Source: Streptomyces sp. NBC_01439 (lineage in GTDB: Bacteria; Actinomycetota; Actinomycetes; Streptomycetales; Streptomycetaceae). Taken from it: a stretch of 64,000 nt of DNA. The stretch's first letter is position 1; the number at the start of each line of letters is the position of its first letter. Below are positions 17,211-24,793 of this stretch, piece by piece. Below the pieces are notes generated by a model. The model had not been told where the DNA came from. It did no database searches and was given only the letters and a program-made list of their open reading frames with translations. A program made the position numbers and the translations under genes. Location: assembly GCF_036227605.1 (NCBI RefSeq), contig NZ_CP109487.1, positions 8,357,001-8,421,000 of the forward strand, written 5' to 3'.

Positions 17211-18005
17211 TTACGCCTTCTGGAAGCCCGCGTCCTGGAGGATCTTCTGCGCCTCGGGGGTGCTCAGCCAGGCCACGAAGGCGGCCGCTTCCGTGGCGTT
17301 CTTGGACTGCTTCAGCGTGGCGGCCGGGTAGGAGGCCACGGCGTTCTGGTCGTCCGGGATCTCCACGGCGACGACCTTGTCGCCGGACTTGGCGGAGTCG
17401 GTCTTGTAGACGAGACCGGCGTCGGCCTCACCGAGCTCGACCTTGCTCAGGACGGCACGGACGTTGGGCTCCTGGGAGACCGGCTTCACCTCGATCTTCT
17501 GGGCGTCGAGGATCTGCTTGCTGTAGCGGCCGACGGGGACCTCGGGCGCGGCGAGCACGACCTTGATCTTGGTGTCGGCGAGGTCCTTGAGTTCGTCGAT
17601 CTTGAACGGGTTGGCCTTGCCGGCCGCGATGACCAGGCGGTTCTTGGCGATGACGGTGGCGTCGCCGGTCTCGGCCTTCAGTCCGTCCATGGTCTTGGTG
17701 TCGGCGGTGACCAGAGCATCGGCCGGGGCGCCCTGCTTGACTTGGGCCGCGAGTTCCTGCGAACCGGCGAAGGAGAAGGTGATCTTCGTGCCGGGGCGGG
17801 TCTTCTGGTACTCCTCACCCGCGGTCTTGAAGACGTCGGTGAGGGAGGAGGCCGCCAGCACCGTGAGGTTCACGGCCTTCGGCTCGGGGATGGTCCCGGC
17901 GGCGGCCTTCTTGTCGTCGCTCTTGCCACAGGCGGCCAGCGGCACGAGCAGGGCGGCGGTCAGCACGGCGGCGGCGGTAGGGCGGCGGATCGTGGTCGGG
18001 GACAT
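17211..18005 (-). CDS. modA: Molybdate-binding lipoprotein ModA
   Basis: A 264-residue periplasmic-type binding protein anchored to the outer face of the membrane. It has a lipoprotein signal with lipobox LAAC (Cys26), then the ModA fold with the early motif LTVLAASSLTDVF that lines the oxyanion site. GAGGAG upstream supports the ATG at 18005. It captures molybdate for the fused ModBC transporter encoded downstream on the same strand. The 158-bp region upstream separates it from the HTH-TOBE regulator gene, which probably controls it. Confidence 0.95.
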   Translation of the reverse strand: MSPTTIRRPTAAAVLTAALLVPLAACGKSDDKKAAAGTIPEPKAVNLTVLAASSLTDVFKTAGEEYQKTRPGTKITFSFAGSQELAAQVKQGAPADALVTADTKTMDGLKAETGDATVIAKNRLVIAAGKANPFKIDELKDLADTKIKVVLAAPEVPVGRYSKQILDAQKIEVKPVSQEPNVRAVLSKVELGEADAGLVYKTDSAKSGDKVVAVEIPDDQNAVASYPAATLKQSKNATEAAAFVAWLSTPEAQKILQDAGFQKA

Positions 18006-18163
18006 GAGCAGATGCTCCTCGGTCGGGTCGGCGGCCGGCCTTCTGCCGGAACCGCGCGGTGGTGACCCGCGCCGGTGACGGGCGGAGCGGGTGGGGACGT
18101 TCGGTGCTGTTGAGCGGGTGGTGCGGGGGGACCGCGGGTGGTCGGCGGGCGGCGCCGTCCGGA

Positions 18164-18559
18164 TCAGGTGCGGTCGATGTGCACGCTGGTGGACTTCACG
18201 CGGGCGGTGGCCTGCATGCCGACCTCCAGCCCGAGCTCCTCGACGGCCTCACGGGTGAGTAGGGAGACCAGGCGGTGGGGACCTGCCTGGATCTCGACCT
18301 GGGCGGCCACGTCGCCGAGCTTGACGGCGGTGACGATGCCGGGAAAGGCATTGCGCGCCGAGGTGTACGGTTCCCCGTCCTCGAGGTGGGCGCCCTGGCC
18401 CACCTCGACGGAGAAGGCGGCCAGGTCGCGTCCGTCGATCAGGCGCCGGCCGCCTTCGTCGCGATGGGTCACGACCCGGCCGGCGTCGGCCCAGCGGCGG
18501 GCGGTGTCCGGGCTGACGCCCAGCAGACGCGCCGCCTGTCCGATGGTGTAGGACTGCAT
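18164..18559 (-). CDS. HTH-TOBE molybdate-responsive regulator
   Basis: A 131-residue protein with an N-terminal MerR/excisionase-like helix-turn-helix (YTIGQAARLLGVSPDTARRW) and a C-terminal TOBE (Mop) domain that binds oxyanions (SARNAFPGIVTAVKLGDVAA). The combination suggests a compact functional analogue of ModE that senses molybdate and represses uptake. It lies upstream of modA on the same strand. The ATG at 18559 gives the HTH at the very N-terminus, as expected; a longer reading to 18643 adds Trp/Cys-rich residues unlike the family. A 10-bp palindrome at 18617-18649 is a plausible operator for autoregulation. Confidence 0.9.
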   Translation of the reverse strand: MQSYTIGQAARLLGVSPDTARRWADAGRVVTHRDEGGRRLIDGRDLAAFSVEVGQGAHLEDGEPYTSARNAFPGIVTAVKLGDVAAQVEIQAGPHRLVSLLTREAVEELGLEVGMQATARVKSTSVHIDRT

Positions 18560-18616
18560 GGGCGACAACGTATGGGTACGTGTGGCGCATTTGCAATTCT
18601 CTTGGCCTGATCTCCA

Positions 18617-18649
18617 TGGCAGATGCCATACTCCTTGGCGCATCTGCCA
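18617..18649. promoter_or_regulatory. Operator candidate of the HTH-TOBE regulator
   Basis: A perfect inverted repeat TGGCAGATGC-N13-GCATCTGCCA in the 134-bp divergent spacer between the regulator gene (minus) and the S4 gene (plus). Arm centres are 23 bp apart, about two helical turns, as for a dimeric HTH protein. Confidence 0.6.
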
Positions 18650-18681
18650 AAACTCGTTCCGTTCTGCCGGGCCCGGCTCGC

Positions 18682-18687
18682 TAGAGT
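18682..18687 (+). promoter_or_regulatory. -10 element, probably leaderless start of the S4 gene
   Basis: TAGAGT lies 6 nt before the ATG at 18694 and no ribosome site is present, so transcription probably begins at or next to the start codon. Confidence 0.5.
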
Positions 18688-18693
18688 CGGGGC

Positions 18694-19080
18694 ATGGCTG
18701 ATGAGGGAACGGGAACGGGCACGGTACGGGTCGACGCGTGGATCTGGTCCGTGCGCCTGACCAAGACCCGCTCGATCGCGGCGACCGCTTGCCGGGCGGG
18801 CCACGTGAAGGTCAACGGGGAGCGCGCCAAGCCGGCGCAGCCCGTGCGCGCGGGGGACGAGGTGCGCCTCTTCCACGCGGGGCGCGAGCGGATCGTCGTC
18901 GTCAAGCGGCCCGTGTCCAAGCGGGTCGGCGCCCCGATCGCCGCCGAATGCCTGATCGACAACAGCCCGCCGCCGCCCACGCCCGTGGAGGCCGCCGTGG
19001 TCGGCATCCGCGACCGGGGAGCCGGCCGTCCGACGAAGCGCGAGCGCCGCGAGATCGAAACCCTCCGCGGACGTCCGTAG
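18694..19080 (+). CDS. S4-domain RNA-binding protein (Hsp15/RlfP-like)
   Basis: A 128-residue protein with an S4 RNA-binding domain at residues 10-70 (VRVDAWIWSVRLTKTRSIAA and the loop GHVKVNGERAKPAQPV), followed by a basic, Pro-containing tail. E. coli Hsp15 and related proteins recycle stalled 50S subunits carrying nascent chains, and a similar ribosome-rescue role is likely here. The C-terminal stretch GRPTKRERREIE is usual in actinobacterial members. It is transcribed away from the molybdate genes and shares only the spacer with them. No ribosome site is seen; a -10 box 6 nt before the ATG suggests a leaderless message. Confidence 0.92.
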   Translation: MADEGTGTGTVRVDAWIWSVRLTKTRSIAATACRAGHVKVNGERAKPAQPVRAGDEVRLFHAGRERIVVVKRPVSKRVGAPIAAECLIDNSPPPPTPVEAAVVGIRDRGAGRPTKRERREIETLRGRP

Positions 19081-19194
19081 GGCCGTCCCCGCAGGGGCCC
19101 GGTCGGCCTGCCCGCGGTGCCCGCCGGTTGGGCCCACCGGCCGGTCGGGCTCGTCCCACGGACGTGCCTTCGGTCGGTCGGGGCGTCGGCTCGG

Positions 19195-19656
19195 TCAGAC
19201 CTTGCGGTACGTGTACGCGTCGGCGGCGGACGCCGCGACCGCCGCCAGCGGCGCTCCGGTGGACGCGGTCACCACCGCCGCCACTGCGCCCTCGACGAAC
19301 GGTGCGTCCAACAGCAGGGAACCCGGCGGGAGTTCGTCCTCCATCAGGAGGGCCTTCACCGTCAGCACCGAGCTGCCCAGATCGGCCAGCAGGGCCACCC
19401 CGGCACCCCGGTCCACCTCGCGGGCGGCCGTGAGGATCCGCTCCGCGCTCGTGCCGAGCCCACCGACCGCCGTGCCGCCCGCCGCGGCCAACGGGGCCAC
19501 GGGGCCGCCGGCCGCCAGCTCGCGGGCCAGCTCCGCCACCGCCTCCGCGACCCGCGCGCTGTGCGACACCAGCACGATGCCGACCAGGGCCGGGCCGGGT
19601 GCGGATCCGGGGCCGGAGCCGGAAGGGGAGTCGGGCGCCGCGTGCCCGCCCGTCAC
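19195..19656 (-). CDS. dhaM: Dihydroxyacetone kinase phosphotransfer subunit DhaM
   Basis: A 153-residue EIIA(man)-fold protein. The phosphorylated His lies in GIVLVSHSARVAEAV. It passes phosphate from HPr of the PTS to ADP bound on DhaL. Only the EIIA domain is present, without the HPr- and EI-like extensions of the E. coli protein, which is the usual shorter form. The GTG start overlaps the dhaL stop in a GTGA, showing translational coupling. It is the last gene of the dhaKLM operon. Confidence 0.94.
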   Translation of the reverse strand: MTGGHAAPDSPSGSGPGSAPGPALVGIVLVSHSARVAEAVAELARELAAGGPVAPLAAAGGTAVGGLGTSAERILTAAREVDRGAGVALLADLGSSVLTVKALLMEDELPPGSLLLDAPFVEGAVAAVVTASTGAPLAAVAASAADAYTYRKV

Positions 19657-20267
19657 CGTGCGCCCGCCGGTTCCGCCACGTCCGCCAGCGTCCCCAGCAG
19701 CAGCGCCGATGAGGTCGCCCCGGGATCCTGGTGGCCGATGCTCCGCTCGCCCAGATAGCTGGCCCGCCCCTTGCGCGCCCGCATCGGAACCGTCGCCAGC
19801 GCCCCGTCCTGCGACGCGTTCCCGGCCGCCCGGTACGACGTGCCCAGTGCGGCCACTCCCGGCACCAGCGCGTCCAGCATCGTCTTGTCCCCGGGAGCCG
19901 CCCCGCCCAGCTGCGCCACCGCCGCGACCCCCTGCGACAGGGCCTCGCGCAGCTCCGCGTCGGACACCTCGGCCGACTCCCCGAGCGCCTTGCCCGTGCG
20001 CCGCAGCAAGGTTCCGTACAGCGGTCCCGACGCCCCGCCGACCGTCCCGATCAGCGTCCTCCCGGACAGTTGGAGCACCGCTCCCGGCGTCGCCGCCGTC
20101 GGTTCCGTCTCCAGGGCGGCGATCACGGCCGTGAACCCCCGCAGCAGATTGCTCCCGTGGTCGGCGTCGCCGATGGGGGAGTCGAGCTCGGTCAGCCGGT
20201 CCGCCTCCCGCTCCACCGCGGCCGCGGCGGCCACCATCCAGCGCCGGAAGAACTCTGCGTCACGCAC
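19653..20267 (-). CDS. dhaL: Dihydroxyacetone kinase ADP-binding subunit DhaL
   Basis: A 204-residue all-helical subunit that carries ADP/ATP and phosphorylates dihydroxyacetone held on DhaK. The Mg-coordinating acidic motif is SPIGDADHGSNLLRGF, and the nucleotide loop is GGASGPLYGT. The GTG start is preceded by AGGAG at 5 nt. Genes dhaK and dhaM flank it on the same strand, so the locus encodes a complete PTS-dependent enzyme feeding glycerol-derived dihydroxyacetone into glycolysis. Confidence 0.95.
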   Translation of the reverse strand: MRDAEFFRRWMVAAAAAVEREADRLTELDSPIGDADHGSNLLRGFTAVIAALETEPTAATPGAVLQLSGRTLIGTVGGASGPLYGTLLRRTGKALGESAEVSDAELREALSQGVAAVAQLGGAAPGDKTMLDALVPGVAALGTSYRAAGNASQDGALATVPMRARKGRASYLGERSIGHQDPGATSSALLLGTLADVAEPAGAR

Positions 20268-20318
20268 CGGATCTCCTCGCCTCGCACCCGTCAGGCCGGT
20301 TCCACCGACACCATACGT

Positions 20319-21323
20319 TCACAGACCCCAGCGCAGCGCCGCGGTCCGGACGGGCGCGTCCCACAGCCGCAGCACCTCCTCGTCCGCCCGGCACAGGGTC
20401 ACCGAACACCCCGCCATGTCCAGCGACGTGACGTAGTTTCCGACGAGCGCCCGCGCCACCGGCACCCCGCGCTCGGCCAGTACCCGCGCCACCTCCGCGT
20501 GGAACCCGTACAGCTCCAGCAGCGGTGTCGCTCCCATCCCGTTGACCAGTGCCAGCACCGGCCCGTCGGCCGGACCGATCTGGGCCAGCTCCTCCAGTAC
20601 GGCGCCCACCGCGACCTCGGCGATCTCCCGCGCCGACATCATCGGGCGGCGCTCCCGGCCCGGTTCGCCGTGGATGCCGATGCCCAACTCCAGCTCCCCG
20701 TCCGGCAGGTCGAAGGTCGGGCTGCCCTTCGCGGGAGTGGTGCACGCGCTCAGCGCCACCCCGAAGCTCCGCGAGCACGCATCGACCTGCCGGGCGAGCG
20801 CGGCGACCCGCTCCAGCGGAGCGCCCTCCTCGGCGGCCGCTCCGGCGATCTTCTCGACGAACAGGGTGGCACCGGTGCCGCGGCGCCCGGCGGTGAACAG
20901 GCTGTCGGTCACCGCGACGTCGTCGTCGACCAGGACGCGCTCGATCCGCAGGCCGTCCTCCTCGGCGAGTTCGGCGGCCATCTCGAAGTTCAGCACGTCC
21001 CCGGTGTAGTTCTTGACGACGAACAGCACCCCCTGGCCGGAGTCCACCGCCGCGGCCGCCCGCACCATCTGTTCGGGCACCGGCGACGTGAACACCTCGC
21101 CCAAGCAAGCGGCCGACAGCATCCCGTACCCCACGAACCCGGCGTGCAGCGGTTCGTGCCCGGATCCGCCCCCGGACACCACCCCGACCCGCCCGCCCGA
21201 CCGGGCGTCCCGCCGTGCGACCACCCGCCGCTCCACGTCGACGTCCAGCTCGGGATGGGCGGCCGCCATCCCGCGCAGGGCGTCGGTGACCACGGTCTGC
21301 GGGCTGTTGATCAGCATCGTCAT
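20319..21323 (-). CDS. dhaK: Dihydroxyacetone kinase substrate-binding subunit DhaK
   Basis: A 334-residue subunit that binds dihydroxyacetone covalently through a His hemiaminal, here in GIGIHGEPGRER. The substrate loop GGGSGHEPLHAGFVG is intact. The ATG at 21323 follows GGAG at 5 nt; a longer reading to 21371 lacks family similarity. First gene of dhaKLM. No dhaR or dhaS regulator is nearby; glycerol-related genes are also absent from the window. Confidence 0.96.
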   Translation of the reverse strand: MTMLINSPQTVVTDALRGMAAAHPELDVDVERRVVARRDARSGGRVGVVSGGGSGHEPLHAGFVGYGMLSAACLGEVFTSPVPEQMVRAAAAVDSGQGVLFVVKNYTGDVLNFEMAAELAEEDGLRIERVLVDDDVAVTDSLFTAGRRGTGATLFVEKIAGAAAEEGAPLERVAALARQVDACSRSFGVALSACTTPAKGSPTFDLPDGELELGIGIHGEPGRERRPMMSAREIAEVAVGAVLEELAQIGPADGPVLALVNGMGATPLLELYGFHAEVARVLAERGVPVARALVGNYVTSLDMAGCSVTLCRADEEVLRLWDAPVRTAALRWGL

Positions 21324-21440
21324 GCCACTCCATCCGGTCCTTCGGCGGGTGTTCGGCTCGGGCCGGACCACCGGCGGACCCTCGCGGGCGGTCCGTCCGT
21401 CGCCACGATACGAGGCCGGGCGGCCGACCGGGAGGAAGCC

Positions 21441-21479
21441 GTGGCGCGAACCCGTGGCGCGAACCCGTGGTGCGAACCC
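21441..21479. repeat. Three 13-bp tandem units upstream of dhaK
   Basis: GTGGCGCGAACCC twice and GTGGTGCGAACCC once in the 189-bp spacer between dhaK and the RNA ligase family gene. It may be slippage or a regulatory array; no clear promoter is visible near it. Confidence 0.7.
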
Positions 21480-21512
21480 GCGCCGGTCCCGCGCGCGGGG
21501 GCGAGGCCGGTG

Positions 21513-22100
21513 TCAACCGTCGACGCCCTCGAAGGGCCAGGCCTGGATGTCGCGGTAGTGGATGGGGCCGGGGCCGCGGCCGGTGTTGCTCCCGACGAGG
21601 TGCAGGCGCCGGGTCTCCCACGGGCGGCCGGTGAACGCGTCGAGTCCGGTGGCCGCCTCCACCGCGCTGGTGGTGTCGTGGCGGCGGGAGCGGGCCAGCG
21701 TCAGGTGGGGGCGCAGGGGCCGGCCGTGGAAGGGGATGCCGCAGTCGGTGACCGCGGCGCGCACCTCGGAGGCGAGGAGGTGCAGCCCTTCGAGGTCTCC
21801 GTCGATCCCGGTCCACAGGACCCGCTCGTCGAAGTGCCCGCCGCCGCGCAGCGCCAGCCGCAAGGGCCGCCGGGCCCGGGCCAGCTCCGCGAGCGGCGGC
21901 CGCAGGAGTTCGAGGGCGGTCACCGGGAGCTCGCCGAGGAAGGCCAGGGTGATGTGCCAGTCCTCGATGCGGTTCCAGCGCATGCGCGGGTACGCGGCGT
22001 AGGCCGGCCGCAGCCGTTGTTCCAGCTCTTCCTTCGCGTCGTCGGGCGGGGCCAGCGCTATGAACACGCGGACGGTCGCTGCCTGGGTCTTTTCGTTCAC
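21513..22100 (-). CDS. thpR: 2'-5' RNA ligase family / RNA 2',3'-cyclic phosphodiesterase
   Basis: A 195-residue 2H phosphoesterase with both catalytic tetrapeptides, HITL in EDWHITLAFLGE and HLTL in RPHLTLARS. The family member ThpR hydrolyses 2',3'-cyclic phosphate ends of RNA and can ligate tRNA halves. GTG start at 22100; its ribosome site is weak. It follows the MoxR/vWA genes on the same strand after 59 bp, so it may be the last gene of that operon and link it to RNA metabolism, which is inference. Confidence 0.92.
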   Translation of the reverse strand: MNEKTQAATVRVFIALAPPDDAKEELEQRLRPAYAAYPRMRWNRIEDWHITLAFLGELPVTALELLRPPLAELARARRPLRLALRGGGHFDERVLWTGIDGDLEGLHLLASEVRAAVTDCGIPFHGRPLRPHLTLARSRRHDTTSAVEAATGLDAFTGRPWETRRLHLVGSNTGRGPGPIHYRDIQAWPFEGVDG

Positions 22101-22159
22101 GAGGTCTTCGTATCCTGTCCGGGCACGTTCCGTCACCTTCTGCCGGGTGCGGGTGCGGG

Positions 22160-23443
22160 TCAGTGGGCGCCGGGGGATCCGATGGTCACCACGCGGGCCC
22201 AGGCGGGCGGGGCGTCCGGCACGTAGTCGGGGTCGTCCTCGCGCCAACGGCTCCCCCGGTTCCGGTGGAAGAGGCCCACCACCGTGCGGCACGGTGGTCG
22301 AGTGTCCGGCCAGGCGGTCTGTCCGTCCGTCAGGACCACGATCACGTCGGGCCGGGGTCCCGTGCCGAGCGCCTTGGCGAATCCGGTGCGTAGATCCGTC
22401 CCTCCGCCGCCCAGCAGCGGGATGCCCTCGCCGCTGCACAGCGGGTGCACGATCCGGGCCGCCGCGTCGCACGGCACCACGCTGACCATGTCGCTCCGGC
22501 CGCCCACGGCGCGGGCGATCGCGGCGACCTCCAGCAGCGCACTGCCCAGCTCGGCGTCGCTGACCGAACCGGAGGTGTCGATGACCACGCAGACGCGGGG
22601 CGGTCTGCGCCGCAGGCTCGGGAGCACGACGCCGGGCAGCGCGGTCGAGCGCCGGGAGGGCCGGGCGTAGCTGTAGTCCTCGCCCGCCCCCGCACCGGAG
22701 GCCGCCGACCGGACCGCAGCGCCCAGCAACTCCCGCCAGGGCTGCGGCGGGTGGAACGCCTCCTCGGCCCACCGCCGCCACCCCGCGGGTGCGCTCCCCG
22801 GACGGCCGTTGATCCCCTGCGCCACCCGGAACCGGACCGCGTCCTGCTCCTGCGCGCTGAGGCCGTGCGCGCCGTCCGGCCCCAGGTCCCACTCGCGTTC
22901 CAGACCGTCGGCGCCGCTGCCGCAGTCCAGCCAGACCAGCTCTTGCGTCAGCGGTCCGAGCCGGAACTGCCGCAGGTAGTCCTCCATGAGCTCGCCCGGG
23001 GACAGCCCCAGGTCCTCCGGCACCAGCGCACCTTCGGGGCGTACCAGCCCCTCGCCGTACGCGTCGTCGTTGATCTCGCAGTCCGCGGCGATGTTCATCC
23101 GCAGCCGTTCGCCCGGGCCGGTCAGCCCGCGTTCCCGGGCGACCCGGTCGCCGCGTCCGTGGTGGTCGCGCAGCAGGTGGGACACCTCGTGGACCCAGAC
23201 CCCGGCGAGCTCCTCCACCGGCGTCCGGTCCACGAACCCCGGTGAGACGTAGCACCGCCAGTGGCGGTCGACGGCCATCGTCGGCACCTGCCGTGACTCC
23301 ACGGCGTGCAGGGCGAACAGAGCCGTCGCCAGATAGGGCCGGACCCGGGCGGCGTGCAGCCGGGCCGCGAAGAGCTTGTCGAGGTCCAGCGCCCCCGTCG
23401 ACTCCGCCCCCGTCGGCTGCGCCGTCGTCGTCGGTGCGTTCAT
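22160..23443 (-). CDS. vWA-domain protein with HExxH metallopeptidase-like N-terminus
   Basis: A 427-residue protein of the DUF2201 type. The N-terminal half carries HEVSH at 85-89 with a second conserved patch NIAADCEIND; it resembles a zinc peptidase. The C-terminal half is a von Willebrand A domain with the MIDAS motif DTSGSVS near 289 and a later TDG. Such proteins pair with a MoxR AAA+ ATPase, which is encoded immediately upstream with an ATGA overlap. Together they probably remodel or insert metals into a client protein. The client is not evident. Confidence 0.9.
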   Translation of the reverse strand: MNAPTTTAQPTGAESTGALDLDKLFAARLHAARVRPYLATALFALHAVESRQVPTMAVDRHWRCYVSPGFVDRTPVEELAGVWVHEVSHLLRDHHGRGDRVARERGLTGPGERLRMNIAADCEINDDAYGEGLVRPEGALVPEDLGLSPGELMEDYLRQFRLGPLTQELVWLDCGSGADGLEREWDLGPDGAHGLSAQEQDAVRFRVAQGINGRPGSAPAGWRRWAEEAFHPPQPWRELLGAAVRSAASGAGAGEDYSYARPSRRSTALPGVVLPSLRRRPPRVCVVIDTSGSVSDAELGSALLEVAAIARAVGGRSDMVSVVPCDAAARIVHPLCSGEGIPLLGGGGTDLRTGFAKALGTGPRPDVIVVLTDGQTAWPDTRPPCRTVVGLFHRNRGSRWREDDPDYVPDAPPAWARVVTIGSPGAH

Positions 23444-24708
23444 CGGTCGGCCCCCACCGGGTCACCGGTCCGTGCCGCCGCGCGCTCCCGCGACAGGTCC
23501 GCCCGCCGGGACAGGGTCACCACTCCGGCGAGCCGCTCGATCGACTCCGGCACGTCCCAGTCCTCCTGGCGCAGCGTGGCGAGGGTGGTCGCGGGGACGA
23601 CCACCAGGTCGGGGGCTCCGGTCTCCAGCGCCCGGACCAGCAGTGCCCACGCCGCGTCCCAGCGGGACTTGTCAGGGCGCCTGCGGACCGCGGCCACCAC
23701 GCCGTCGAGCGTGGCCTGGCGCCGGTCTCCCCGCTCGGGCAGGTCAGCGCCGGCCGGGTCGGCGAGCAGCTCCTCGGGGTCCGGGAGGTCCATCCGGTCC
23801 AAGGAGGCGAGCAGCTCCAGCCCCGGACCGTCCCCCACCGTGCCCCTGACGAGAAGGGAGACAACTTCTCCGGAGGAGCCGGCCGCGTGGGCGAAGGCGA
23901 GCAGACGTATCGTCATGTCCCAGCTGCGGGGCGACGGCCAGGCGCCTCCCCGACGGGTCTCGGTGGTGGGCAGCCGGTGCACGAGCGCGGGGCGGGTGGT
24001 GAGGAGCCCGCAGACCGCACGGCGGGCGCGGTCCACGGCCGCGGGCAGCCTCTCGGCGTCCAAGCGCGGCAGGGTCGCCCGGGGCCAGGTTCCGCCGAGT
24101 CCGCGGAGCACGACGTCGTGGTCGTGGGTCCACTGGAGGTGGACGAACCGGTTGGCCAGGGGCGGACTGAGCTCCCAACCGTCGGCCGCCGAGCCCCGCG
24201 GGTTGGCGGCGGCCACGATCCTTACGCCGGGAGGCAGTTGGAGCGAGCCGATCCGGCGTTCGAGCACGAGTCGGAGCAGGGCGGCCTGGACGGCCGGCGG
24301 CGCCGTGGACAGTTCGTCGAGGAACAGCAGTCCGCGCCCGGCCCGTACGAGTCGCACGGCCCAGTCCGGCGGGGCCATCGGGACGCCCTGCTCGGCGGGA
24401 TCGTCTCCGACGACGGGCAGGCCCGAGAAGTCGGACGGCTCGTGCACGCTGGCGATCACCGTGGTCAGGGGCAGTTCCAGGCTCTCGGCGAGCTGTGTCA
24501 GCGCCGCGGTCTTGCCGATGCCGGGCTCACCCCACAGGAGCACCGGCAGGTCGGCGGCCACGGCAAGGGTCAGGGCCTCCAGTTGGTCGTCGGGGCGCGG
24601 TTCGGTCGTGGTGTCGCTCAGCAGGGCCAGCAGTTGCTCGGCGACGTCCAGCGAGGCGGGGGCGGGGGCGGTGACGTCGGTGGCGGGGAACGGGACGTGC
24701 GAGGGCAT
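23440..24708 (-). CDS. MoxR-type AAA+ ATPase
   Basis: A 422-residue ATPase. Walker A GEPGIGKT is at 60-67, Walker B LLFLDELS follows, and sensor 1 reads AAANPRGSAADGWEL. MoxR proteins act as chaperones with vWA-domain partners. Overlap with the downstream vWA gene (ATGA) makes the pair a coupled unit. AGGTGA precedes the ATG; a very similar ribosome site precedes the unknown first gene. Confidence 0.93.
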   Translation of the reverse strand: MPSHVPFPATDVTAPAPASLDVAEQLLALLSDTTTEPRPDDQLEALTLAVAADLPVLLWGEPGIGKTAALTQLAESLELPLTTVIASVHEPSDFSGLPVVGDDPAEQGVPMAPPDWAVRLVRAGRGLLFLDELSTAPPAVQAALLRLVLERRIGSLQLPPGVRIVAAANPRGSAADGWELSPPLANRFVHLQWTHDHDVVLRGLGGTWPRATLPRLDAERLPAAVDRARRAVCGLLTTRPALVHRLPTTETRRGGAWPSPRSWDMTIRLLAFAHAAGSSGEVVSLLVRGTVGDGPGLELLASLDRMDLPDPEELLADPAGADLPERGDRRQATLDGVVAAVRRRPDKSRWDAAWALLVRALETGAPDLVVVPATTLATLRQEDWDVPESIERLAGVVTLSRRADLSRERAAARTGDPVGADR

Positions 24709-24793
24709 GGGTGCTCACCTATGTGGGTTCGTGAGGAACGGGGGTGGTCCGGGAGGGAAGACGGAGAGGAGGAGAGGGGCGAGCGCCCCGGGG

